NCBI GenBank assembly: GCA_016278615.1
Contig: JADQBM010000072.1
Coordinates: forward strand, 1 to 39,651
From: Clostridia bacterium
GTDB taxonomy: Bacteria; Bacillota; Clostridia; Peptostreptococcales; JAAYPU01
Direction: 5' to 3'
DNA length: 39,651 nucleotides
The position numbers were made by a program, and so were the translations under genes. The notes beneath the pieces are model-generated. The model saw only the letters and a program-made list of their open reading frames with translations. It did no database searches and was not told the DNA's origin. Shown here in pieces: positions 32,623 through 39,651 of this stretch. Within the stretch, counting starts at the first letter, position 1. Each line of letters starts with the position of its first letter.

Positions 32623-34131
32623 TTACTCCTTTCCGCCTACTGCATAGTGCATAATACGTTCTTGTATCAGCTCGCCCCGGTCTAATATACCGGTAACCTC
32701 GCCTTCCTTCATAACATATACCCGGTCGCTTATACCAATGATTTCATTCATTTCCGATGAAATCAGTAAAATTCCGTAACCTTTTTGAGTAAGGGAATCC
32801 AGAAGCTTGTATATTTCACTTTTTGAGCCAACATCAATGCCTCTTGTGGGTTCATCAAAAATCAAGAACTTACATCCTGTTTCCAGCCATTTACCCATAA
32901 CCACCTTTTGCTGATTCCCTCCGGAAAGCTCTTCAACGACTTTATTGACATCCGGTGTAGCAATTTTCAAACTTTTGACATACTTTTCACCAATTTCACT
33001 CTCTTTTTTGGTGTTAAGGAAGCGGCTAGGAAATGTTTTTGTCAGACATGCGCTCACCATGTTCTCAGAAATTGTCATAGGCTGAACAAGGCCTTCGCTC
33101 TTTCTATCCTCCGGAAGAAATCCCATTCCATTTGCCACGCTTTTAATGGGAGTTGGTCTTTTGATTTCTTTTCTCATTAGTTTGATCTTTCCGCTGTCAA
33201 TAGGGTCGTAGCCAAATACCGCTTTTGCAATTTCTGTTCTGCCAGAGCCCACAAGACCGGAAAGCGATACAATTTCCCCGGCCCTGACTTTTATATTAAC
33301 ATTTCGGAACCGAAGACCGGTCAAATTCTCAGTTTCAAATACGACTTCACCTAGCTGGCAGTAATTTCTTTCGTACATCTTTTCGATCTTACGGCCGACC
33401 ATCATGGAAATCAACACATTTAAATCAACCGTTGCTGCGTCAAGCGTATCAATGTACTGGCCATCTCGCATAACTGTCACGGAGTCACCGATACGTTTAA
33501 TTTCATCCATACGGTGAGAAATATATATAATGGCAATGCCATCTTCCTTCAGCTTCTCAACGATATTAAACAGCTTCTGGATTTCCCGGCTGGTCAGTGA
33601 AGACGTCGGTTCGTCCATGATTACCAGTTTGACATCCTGTGATAGTGCCTTGACCACTTCAACCATCTGTTTCTGCGCGATGCTGATTTTATGTATCGGA
33701 ATGTTCGGGTCAAGCTCCACGCCCAGTCTGTCAAGTAATTCTTTGCTGTCCTGAATCATCTTTTTATAGTCGACAACACCCTTCAGTCCTTTTTTCATCG
33801 GTTCATGCCCAAGGTAAATATTCTGCGCGATGGTGCGTTCTGGAAGCAAGCTCAGTTCCTGATGAATCATACCTATACCGGCCGCCATTGCTTGGCGTAC
33901 ATCAGTAAAATTTACTTCTTTTCCATCATACCAAATGGTTCCTGCATCACGCGTGTAAACACCTGAAATAATCTTGACCAGTGTTGATTTTCCCGCACCA
34001 TTTTCACCAAGCAATACGTGGACTTTTCCCTTTTCACAGATAAAATCCACATTGTCAAGTGCTAACGTGCCCGGAAAACGCTTCGTAATCCCCGTCATTT
34101 TTAATATCACGTTTTCTTCATTAAGCGCCAC
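32623..34131 (-). CDS. CUT2 sugar ABC ATPase (RbsA-like, two ATPase domains)
   Basis: A 502-residue double ATPase. The first domain has GENGAGKST and LVIMDEPTSSL. The second has GLVGSGRTE (Walker A in the GSGRT form usual for RbsA) and LSGGNQQKV with LIFDEPTRGID. The start is GTG at 34131 with AGGAGGGG 6 nt upstream. It energises the two permeases and, as in RbsA, one nucleotide site is probably regulatory. Confidence 0.9.
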   Translation of the reverse strand: MALNEENVILKMTGITKRFPGTLALDNVDFICEKGKVHVLLGENGAGKSTLVKIISGVYTRDAGTIWYDGKEVNFTDVRQAMAAGIGMIHQELSLLPERTIAQNIYLGHEPMKKGLKGVVDYKKMIQDSKELLDRLGVELDPNIPIHKISIAQKQMVEVVKALSQDVKLVIMDEPTSSLTSREIQKLFNIVEKLKEDGIAIIYISHRMDEIKRIGDSVTVMRDGQYIDTLDAATVDLNVLISMMVGRKIEKMYERNYCQLGEVVFETENLTGLRFRNVNIKVRAGEIVSLSGLVGSGRTEIAKAVFGYDPIDSGKIKLMRKEIKRPTPIKSVANGMGFLPEDRKSEGLVQPMTISENMVSACLTKTFPSRFLNTKKESEIGEKYVKSLKIATPDVNKVVEELSGGNQQKVVMGKWLETGCKFLIFDEPTRGIDVGSKSEIYKLLDSLTQKGYGILLISSEMNEIIGISDRVYVMKEGEVTGILDRGELIQERIMHYAVGGKE

Positions 34132-34187
34132 AATTTCCCCTCCTCAAATGTGTTGCCAACTCTTTTTTATCCATCCAAACGCGTGGA

Positions 34188-35222
34188 TTATATCGTTAAA
34201 ACAACTTTCATGGTACCCTCAGGAACTTCGGCTATTTTAAACGCTTCATCTGCTTGATTCATCGGGTAATAATGACTGATTAGCTTTGAAGCGGTTTCCG
34301 GGTATGTGGCGATGAACTCCATTGCCCTGTCAAAATCCCCTGTACCGCCAATGGAACCAATAATCGCCAACGATTTTGTTACGATTAATTTTTGAGGTAT
34401 TTCTACCTTTGCAATCATTCCGAGAGAACCCAAAACCCCACCAGGTTTCACAAGATACATGGCGTTCACGAACACAGACGCCACACCTGTTGACTCCAGA
34501 ACAATATCATATTTTGCCATTTTATACATGGACGAATAGGTCTCATCAATGTTGCCAGTATTCAATTCGGTAGTTGAGGGGATTCGTGCGCCCACCGATT
34601 TCGCAATCGCTGTTCTGGATTTTGCCAAATCATACAATTCAGCATGCTTGCAGCCCTCCATTTTTTTTAGGAGCATCAATGCGCTCATGCCGATTACTCC
34701 GCCGCCCATCACCAGTATCTTTTTATCTTCAAGACTCCCTCCAACGACATTTTTTATTTTTTCAAGCAGATGAGCCGCAACAGCAACAGGTTCAGACAAG
34801 CACAGCAATTGGACATCTACCCCTTCCGGTGCCTTATAGAGATATCTTTCTTTCCTTATAATATACTCCGCTGTTGCACCATCGATTGTGATTCCGAATT
34901 TTTCAATATTCAGACAGAGGTTCTTATCCGTCTGACAGCTTTCACAGTAATCACAGTATCGAGAACAGTCACCGGTTACCTTGTCATTAGGCTGTAGCGT
35001 TGTGACTTGGCTTCCTGTTTTGACGATTGTTCCGGACCACTCATGTCCCAGAAGCATCGGGTATTGATGTGGCCCGTTATATGTACCATGAAAAAGATGA
35101 ATATCGGAACCACAGATTCCTACATTTTCAACGCGAATTAGCGCTTCGTCTTCGCCAGGAACCGCACAATCCACTTCTTTTTGCACAATTGACATGGGTT
35201 GCTGTAAAACATATTCTTTCAT
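34188..35222 (-). CDS. Zinc-dependent medium-chain dehydrogenase (cyclitol/polyol type) 1
   Basis: A 344-residue MDR enzyme. Catalytic zinc ligands are C37 (GICGSD) and H60-E61 (GHEW). A structural-zinc cluster of cysteines lies at 90, 93, 96 and 103. The Rossmann motif is VMGGGVIGM. This family oxidises polyols with NAD. Together with the dehydrogenase at 35235 it gives the two oxidation steps that a Thermotoga-type inositol route needs, where IolG is otherwise a GFO/IDH enzyme. Which of the two acts first is not known. AAGGAG precedes the ATG. Confidence 0.82.
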   Translation of the reverse strand: MKEYVLQQPMSIVQKEVDCAVPGEDEALIRVENVGICGSDIHLFHGTYNGPHQYPMLLGHEWSGTIVKTGSQVTTLQPNDKVTGDCSRYCDYCESCQTDKNLCLNIEKFGITIDGATAEYIIRKERYLYKAPEGVDVQLLCLSEPVAVAAHLLEKIKNVVGGSLEDKKILVMGGGVIGMSALMLLKKMEGCKHAELYDLAKSRTAIAKSVGARIPSTTELNTGNIDETYSSMYKMAKYDIVLESTGVASVFVNAMYLVKPGGVLGSLGMIAKVEIPQKLIVTKSLAIIGSIGGTGDFDRAMEFIATYPETASKLISHYYPMNQADEAFKIAEVPEGTMKVVLTI

Positions 35223-35234
35223 GCTTACTTCTCC

Positions 35235-36302
35235 TTAATCATTGGGATGGATGATAACCTTGACAGCACCGTCTTTTCTATTTATAAACGTATCGAACGC
35301 GTCATGAATTTTATCGATTGAGTAAATATGCGTAATCAAACTCTTAATGTCCAATCCCCCCTGTGAAATGAGATCCAGCACAGACTTGGAGCAGTTCGGG
35401 TTTGCCCGGACTCCATGTAGCGTAATCTGATTCATAATCATGCTTTTCAGTGCCATCTCCTGCCCATCGCCCCCCGGAATGCTGATCAATGCTACATGGC
35501 CGTGCTTTCTGGTCATCTGCACAGCTTCAAAATAAGCCGTCGCATTGCCGGCGCACTCGATGACCTGGTGGGCACCCAGCCCATCTGTCAGTTTGCGCAC
35601 CTCTTCGACAGGATCGTCCACCTTTTCAAAATCAATAATGTAGTCGGCTCCAAGCTTCTTAGCCACTTGAAGGCGTTCCCGGCGACCAATAACAATGGTC
35701 TTCGAGCTCATGGTTTTGGCAAGTGCCATGGACATTAAGCCCATAGGTCCAGGGCCGATCACAGCCGTATAGCCGCCAGGCTCAACACCCGTCAGCTTCA
35801 GTGCATTGTACGCCGTTCCTGCAGTATCCACAAGCGCCCCCTCGTCATAAGACACATTGTCTGGCAGCAGTGTCAGCGCCTTTTGGTCATAGACCTGATA
35901 CTGTGCATAGCATCCAGATGTATTATGACCATAATGATGATGCCCAGCAGTAGAGTTTCCATAATTCAAGCAGAGATTGTAGTAACCCTGCATACACATT
36001 TCACACGTGCCGCATCCGCAGTGTGCTTCGCCTGCAACACGGTCTCCTACTTTTAATGTTGTCACAGCCTCTCCTAATTCAATGACACAGGCCGCAAATT
36101 CATGCCCCGCCACAAACGGATAATATGGCGGCCATCCATTTTTTAAAACCTTACCGTTTAATATATTGGGGTCTGATCCACAAATTGCAACAGACTTAAT
36201 CTCAGCAAGAACCTCGCCGTGTTGTGGCTTGGGAATATCTATGGATGCAACTTGGAATTTGCCTGGTTCAGTTATCTGAACCGCTTTCATTTTTCCATTC
36301 AT
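35235..36302 (-). CDS. Zinc-dependent medium-chain dehydrogenase (cyclitol/polyol type) 2
   Basis: A 355-residue MDR enzyme. Catalytic zinc ligands are C41 (ICGSD) and H67-E68 (GHEF). Structural-zinc cysteines lie at 97, 100, 103 and 111. The nucleotide motif is VIGPGPMGLM. GGAG precedes the ATG at 36302; an upstream reading to 36371 has no site. It resembles the Zn-dependent IolM class (scyllo-inosose dehydrogenase) in size and fold, but I cannot prove the substrate. Confidence 0.82.
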   Translation of the reverse strand: MNGKMKAVQITEPGKFQVASIDIPKPQHGEVLAEIKSVAICGSDPNILNGKVLKNGWPPYYPFVAGHEFAACVIELGEAVTTLKVGDRVAGEAHCGCGTCEMCMQGYYNLCLNYGNSTAGHHHYGHNTSGCYAQYQVYDQKALTLLPDNVSYDEGALVDTAGTAYNALKLTGVEPGGYTAVIGPGPMGLMSMALAKTMSSKTIVIGRRERLQVAKKLGADYIIDFEKVDDPVEEVRKLTDGLGAHQVIECAGNATAYFEAVQMTRKHGHVALISIPGGDGQEMALKSMIMNQITLHGVRANPNCSKSVLDLISQGGLDIKSLITHIYSIDKIHDAFDTFINRKDGAVKVIIHPND

Positions 36303-36393
36303 ATCTTTCGCTCCTTTTTCACTTATCAAAGCGAATATCCTGGTAGTCAATACCATCTGCTTCGGGTGCAATCCTTAGCTTTTTTGCCAATTA

Positions 36394-37353
36394 CTAATAA
36401 GTTAATGTATATAGATGACGTCCACCATTATCTGGTCCCTTAATAACGCTTTCGATATCCTCTCGATTACGTTGAGTTACCTTTTCAATTGGGGGTAATT
36501 CTCCAGCCGGATATTGTGTAATAATGTCATTTACCAATTTTTCCAAATAGCTCAAAATACGTTCTACACCTTCACGAGCCTTTTCTATATTTGCTAACTT
36601 AGCATTTCCGATAACTCCTTCAGGTGTACAGATACATTCCATACCAACAGAACCATATGCATTATACCACTTGATTGGACCCACACCTGTTTCTGCTGAA
36701 TTATTTATGTGTCCTGGCGGCAACATAGGTGCAGGCTTCGTTTCAATAGCATCTTCCTGATGGCATAATTCTGGAAATAATGCGAGAGAATAAGATTGTT
36801 CACACTCATCAGCATGGATAAATGGTGTTTCAAATGGCCCACCAAATTCTTTTGTATTCAGAAGTTCTTTTGCGGCATTCCAAAAGTGAGTATATAAAAT
36901 AATGCCAGGCACCTGAAATTTCTTTCCGAACTTATGAATTGCTAATGGAATAACATAATCCTGTCCATGCCCATTGACAACAATCATCTTTCGAAAACCT
37001 GTATTCCAGAAGCCTGCAAACACATAGCACAGATAATCTGCCAGTATTTCCTCAGGGATCATGATTGTTCCTGGCATACCTAAGTGATGATAAGGATGGG
37101 ATCCATACCAAATCGGTTGAGCTACTGTACATCCTGTAGCTAAGGCTACTTGCTCGCAAAGTCTTGTATCTAGATAAGTATCTTCACCATAAGGTGCACT
37201 AGGACCGTGATTTTCAGTAGAGCCTACCGGTATCAATATGACATCATTCTTTTTTAAACGTTCTTTCACTTGAATTGTTGTCATGTTTTGAAAATAGACT
37301 CCCGTATTATTTTCCATGTGTCCACCCTTTGCGGGTATTTGCCATTTTGACAT
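36394..37353 (-). CDS. iolN: Creatininase-fold hydrolase, IolN-like (3-dehydro-scyllo-inosose hydrolase)
   Basis: A 319-residue creatininase-family protein. Metal-ligand positions are visible: E47, H49 (GSTENHG), D58, H129 (NGHGQD) and E185 in HADECEQS (the HAGxxET motif). In Thermotoga maritima the family member IolN opens the diketo-inositol ring to give 5-keto-L-gluconate. The presence of an IolO-like epimerase and two NAD dehydrogenases next to it supports this role. GGAGGTAG precedes the ATG, and this is the first gene of the operon 37353-29672. Confidence 0.7.
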   Translation of the reverse strand: MSKWQIPAKGGHMENNTGVYFQNMTTIQVKERLKKNDVILIPVGSTENHGPSAPYGEDTYLDTRLCEQVALATGCTVAQPIWYGSHPYHHLGMPGTIMIPEEILADYLCYVFAGFWNTGFRKMIVVNGHGQDYVIPLAIHKFGKKFQVPGIILYTHFWNAAKELLNTKEFGGPFETPFIHADECEQSYSLALFPELCHQEDAIETKPAPMLPPGHINNSAETGVGPIKWYNAYGSVGMECICTPEGVIGNAKLANIEKAREGVERILSYLEKLVNDIITQYPAGELPPIEKVTQRNREDIESVIKGPDNGGRHLYTLTY

Positions 37354-37617
37354 GATTCTACCTCCATAAATATCTATAATTATATTATTACTAAAAATTT
37401 TAATTTCTTCTAAGTTTCAACAATTTAATTAATTTATAATGTATTATTTAATTTTCTATAAATAATTTACATCGTGACTTAATTATAGCACATTGTAATT
37501 TGCTTTGTCTACATTCATTAATAATTAAATTTTATTAATTATTTAATTAATAATGTAATAATGCTAACAACCAAAAATTTTCGTTTCACTATTTAAACTA
37601 TATTTACTCATAAAAAA
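37354..37617. promoter_or_regulatory. Promoter region of the catabolic operon with repeated TTAATTAA sites
   Basis: An AT-rich stretch bounded by the regulator's terminator. It contains imperfect palindrome CATTAATAATTAAAT/ATTTAATTAATAATG (about 37517-37556) and a second TTTAATTAATTTATAATG (about 37424). Similar sequences occur before the XRE gene and the epimerase gene. Confidence 0.5.
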
Positions 37618-37637
37618 AACTCCAACATGTTGGAGTT
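37618..37637 (-). terminator. Terminator of the XRE-cupin gene
   Basis: Stem AACTCCAACA/TGTTGGAGTT followed by a run of T on the minus strand, 43 bp after the stop. It separates the regulator from the operon. Confidence 0.85.
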
Positions 37638-37679
37638 TGATTGCAAAGCATATCAAGAAAAATCGTAAATCTTCTTATA

Positions 37680-38309
37680 TTAAAACCACGGAGGATCATT
37701 AGCCCAAACACAAGTACAAATCTTATCACTTACGTTTCGTTTTGAATGTGGATCAGAGGAATTAAAAGTTATACTATCCCCTTTTTCGAGAACATATACT
37801 TGGTCCTTTATCTGAACGACAAGTTGTCCTTCAAGTATTAGTCCGCATTCACTTCCCGGATGAGAATAAAGACTATCTCCAGTACTACTGCCGGGTTCAT
37901 AAACATTATATATAAACTCGATTGGTCCATTGAGGTTAGGATTCAGCAGATAAAAACGAATACCTTTACCGGGGGACAACAATTTCCGCTGATGCTCATG
38001 AACTACCGGGAATACGTCTGAAAAAACTGAACTGTTTTCTGAGCTTTTACCGACATTATTTACTTGAGTTTCAGGTTGATTCACATCCTCAAAAAAATAG
38101 CCTACCGGTGTATCCATCGCATTGCCTATTTTTTTAAGTGTTTCTATTGATGGTGATATAATAGCCCGTTCCACTTGACTTATCATACTTACCGTAAGAC
38201 CAGTTAAATTAGAGAGATCCACGATTTTTAAATTTTTTTGTTTGCGAAGTTCACGAATTCGTTTACCGAGAGTAATAGATAAATCATTATTACTGATGTT
38301 ATTTCCCAA
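37680..38309 (-). CDS. XRE-family regulator with C-terminal cupin
   Basis: A 209-residue protein. The HTH_3 domain fills residues ~13-67 (LGKRIRELRKQKNLKIVDLSN...SMISQVERA). A cupin_2 barrel is at the C-terminus (HPGSECGLILEGQLVVQIKDQ; DSITFNSSDPHSKRN). The start is TTG at 38309, supported by AGGGGTG 6 nt upstream. Regulators of this type sense a small ligand in the cupin pocket and control nearby catabolic genes. It has its own terminator. Confidence 0.88.
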   Translation of the reverse strand: MGNNISNNDLSITLGKRIRELRKQKNLKIVDLSNLTGLTVSMISQVERAIISPSIETLKKIGNAMDTPVGYFFEDVNQPETQVNNVGKSSENSSVFSDVFPVVHEHQRKLLSPGKGIRFYLLNPNLNGPIEFIYNVYEPGSSTGDSLYSHPGSECGLILEGQLVVQIKDQVYVLEKGDSITFNSSDPHSKRNVSDKICTCVWANDPPWF

Positions 38310-38522
38310 ATTTTCACCCCTATGTCAATTACTTTTGTTATCATCTGAATTAGTAAAACTTATTGATTTTATTAATATCCTAAGCATTTTCACTTTAGCC
38401 AGACCAATTAGTAGTAACGCAAAAATCATTCTTAATTAAATATTTTATTATATAATTAATTTAACATGAAATAAATCAGTTGTCAACAAGCAATTCCAAT
38501 AGCTACTGCATAAGAGCATAAT

Positions 38523-39383
38523 TTAATTCACACTTAGATATGGATTCAACACTTCTTTGATGTTTTTGATGGCAATCCGAGCAGCTTCTTCTCCAGTAGG
38601 CTTTGGAAGACATTCAACTGCAATATAACCATTATAATTAATATCATCAAGAGCTTTTATTATGCTTTTAAAATCAATATGTCCTGATCCCGGGTATTCC
38701 CTATTGCTGTCTGCAAAATGAATGTAACCAAGCTTATTGCCGCAATATCTGATAGCATCACTCATGTTTTCTTCCTCAATATTCATATGAAAGGTATCTA
38801 AATGGACGAATACATTAGGGATTTCGTATTTCTCGATAAAGTCCTTTATTTCCCTTCCTTTATTCAGATAATTAGTTTCATATCTGTTTATTGCCTCCAC
38901 AAATAATTTAACATTTTTATCCGATGCATGATTCACTAAAGTCTTCAAGTTATCTGCAAGCCTTTTTTCATAGATGTTAAACTTATCTCTGTCAGGCAAA
39001 ACACCCTTTATCCATCCAATAATTATATCTGTTTTCAATACTTGGGCAATATCAATATATTTTTCCAAGCCCTCCATAGCAGCTTTGACTTTATTTGAAT
39101 CATCATCAATCAACGATACATTCTCCTGAGTATTCAGTCTCCCTGTCACTACAGCTGATATCGTCATGTTCAATTCACTACACACATCTAATATTTTTTG
39201 GTAATCTAAACTCACATTTTCTCTTATGTGTATCTCAATTGCAGAATATCCTGCATTATAGGCTTTTTTTAAGTTTTCACAGATCCCACCCAGTAATAAT
39301 AGGGGAGCGGTATCCGGAGCAGTATCTGCTGTTGACACTGAAAGTTTATACTTATTCTCATTCTCCAACCTGATTTGCTTCAT
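38523..39383 (-). CDS. iolO: 5-keto-L-gluconate epimerase-like TIM-barrel (IolO-like)
   Basis: A 286-residue xylose-isomerase-like TIM barrel. The metal site is E163, D196, H222 and E257. Segments VEAINRYETNYLN, LDTFHMNIEE, HFADSNREYPGSGH and VECLPKP closely follow the IolO family; the match is from memory. In the Thermotoga route IolO turns 5-keto-L-gluconate into D-tagaturonate, which goes on to the hexuronate pathway. No hexuronate genes are present here. GAGGGTG precedes the ATG. Confidence 0.78.
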   Translation of the reverse strand: MKQIRLENENKYKLSVSTADTAPDTAPLLLLGGICENLKKAYNAGYSAIEIHIRENVSLDYQKILDVCSELNMTISAVVTGRLNTQENVSLIDDDSNKVKAAMEGLEKYIDIAQVLKTDIIIGWIKGVLPDRDKFNIYEKRLADNLKTLVNHASDKNVKLFVEAINRYETNYLNKGREIKDFIEKYEIPNVFVHLDTFHMNIEEENMSDAIRYCGNKLGYIHFADSNREYPGSGHIDFKSIIKALDDINYNGYIAVECLPKPTGEEAARIAIKNIKEVLNPYLSVN

Positions 39384-39458
39384 ATATTCACCCTCTTTAT
39401 TTTCTTTATTACTTCAACTTTTAATTTATTATAAGTTGTTTTGCTAGATATTTTATCA

Positions 39459-39515
39459 TTAATTAATTATTATTTCAATATATATTAAATTTTAATTAAT
39501 TATTAATTAATTACA
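39459..39515. promoter_or_regulatory. TTAATTAAT repeat site upstream of the epimerase gene
   Basis: Two copies of TTAATTAATTATTA-like sequence flank TTTCAATATATATTAAATT. The same words occur at 38430-38466 and 37517-37556, suggesting shared XRE-cupin sites. The background is very AT-rich. Confidence 0.4.
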
Positions 39516-39549
39516 TTATAAAACTAGTGTTATTTTAATACTTACTTAA

Positions 39550-39651
39550 AGGGTTAAGGCTAACACTAAGTGTTAGCCCACATATATAAAATATAGAGAG
39601 GGAGAGCAATTAATATTGAATCATAATTTTTCTTATGATTTTTACCAAATC
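39550..39651 (+). mobile_element. IS-like 5' end (right island boundary, continues past the window)
   Basis: Near-palindrome GGCTAACACTAAGTGTTAGCC (about 39559-39579), then a leader and an ORF starting TTG at 39616 (LNHNFSYDFYQI). It matches the left copy at 29388-29520 in layout and in most bases. It may be a complete element beyond the edge. Confidence 0.6.
39616..39651 (+). CDS. Partial ORF of the IS-like element
   Basis: Only the first 12 codons are visible (start TTG, GAGAG upstream). Homologous to the broken ORF at 29464-29616. Function not recognised; transposase suspected. Confidence 0.45.
   Translation, partial: MNHNFSYDFYQI

Overview
The window looks like chromosome of a low-GC, anaerobic, endospore-forming Clostridia (Bacillota). 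The evidence is AT-rich DNA with strong GGAGG ribosome sites, two T-box leaders, a flavin-based electron-bifurcation type NuoE/NuoF/NuoG-GltD complex, a small YjcZ-like spore protein with a sigma-K-like promoter, and many lipoproteins with Gram-positive signal peptides. I do not name a genus.

Region 1 (1-410) is an isoleucine-type T-box leader on the minus strand; its gene starts just outside the window. Region 2 (411-14023) is a sulfur-handling island. It contains two paralogous modules of TusA-like proteins plus a thioredoxin-reductase-like flavoprotein (411-2288 and 9151-12672, the second with a YeeE/YedE transporter split into two half-size proteins). Around them lie a NitT/TauT-type ABC importer (2570-5047), two surface rhodanese lipoproteins (5152-7404), a GT39-like membrane protein (7574-9133), a divergent LysR regulator with a candidate operator, and a fifth TusA. 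The likely theme is uptake of a reduced or organic sulfur compound, with sulfur passed as persulfide between TusA, rhodanese and flavoprotein partners; the substrate is unproven.

Region 3 (14104-17515) holds a sugar aminotransferase, a polyprenyl-phosphate type GT2 and an ATP-grasp ligase, probably for a modified surface glycan. Region 4 (17527-20658) holds an AEC-family carrier and a GntR(YtrA)-ABC transporter operon with a perfect 16-bp palindromic operator. Region 5 (20805-26621) encodes a three-subunit NADH/flavin/iron-sulfur complex whose large subunit fuses a NuoG-like part with an NADPH-type GltD/NfnB module. This is the layout of the Stn-family bifurcating transhydrogenase. Region 6 (27431-29301) has a 45-residue spore-type protein too short for ordinary ORF calling and a stand-alone trpB under a tryptophan T-box.

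Region 7 (about 29390-39651) is a more GC-rich catabolic island bounded on both sides by the same IS-like end sequence. It encodes an RbsABC-type importer with two permeases, two zinc dehydrogenases, a creatininase-fold hydrolase (IolN-like), an IolO-like epimerase and an XRE-cupin regulator. Together these match the Thermotoga-type oxidative inositol route (two oxidations, ring hydrolysis, epimerisation) rather than the Bacillus IolBCDE route.

Scattered in intergenic gaps, including gaps inside the sulfur operon, is a family of elements built from degenerate 7-bp tandem repeats in complementary arms around a two-hairpin core. A separate 36-bp palindrome occurs twice. No rRNA, tRNA or CRISPR array was seen.
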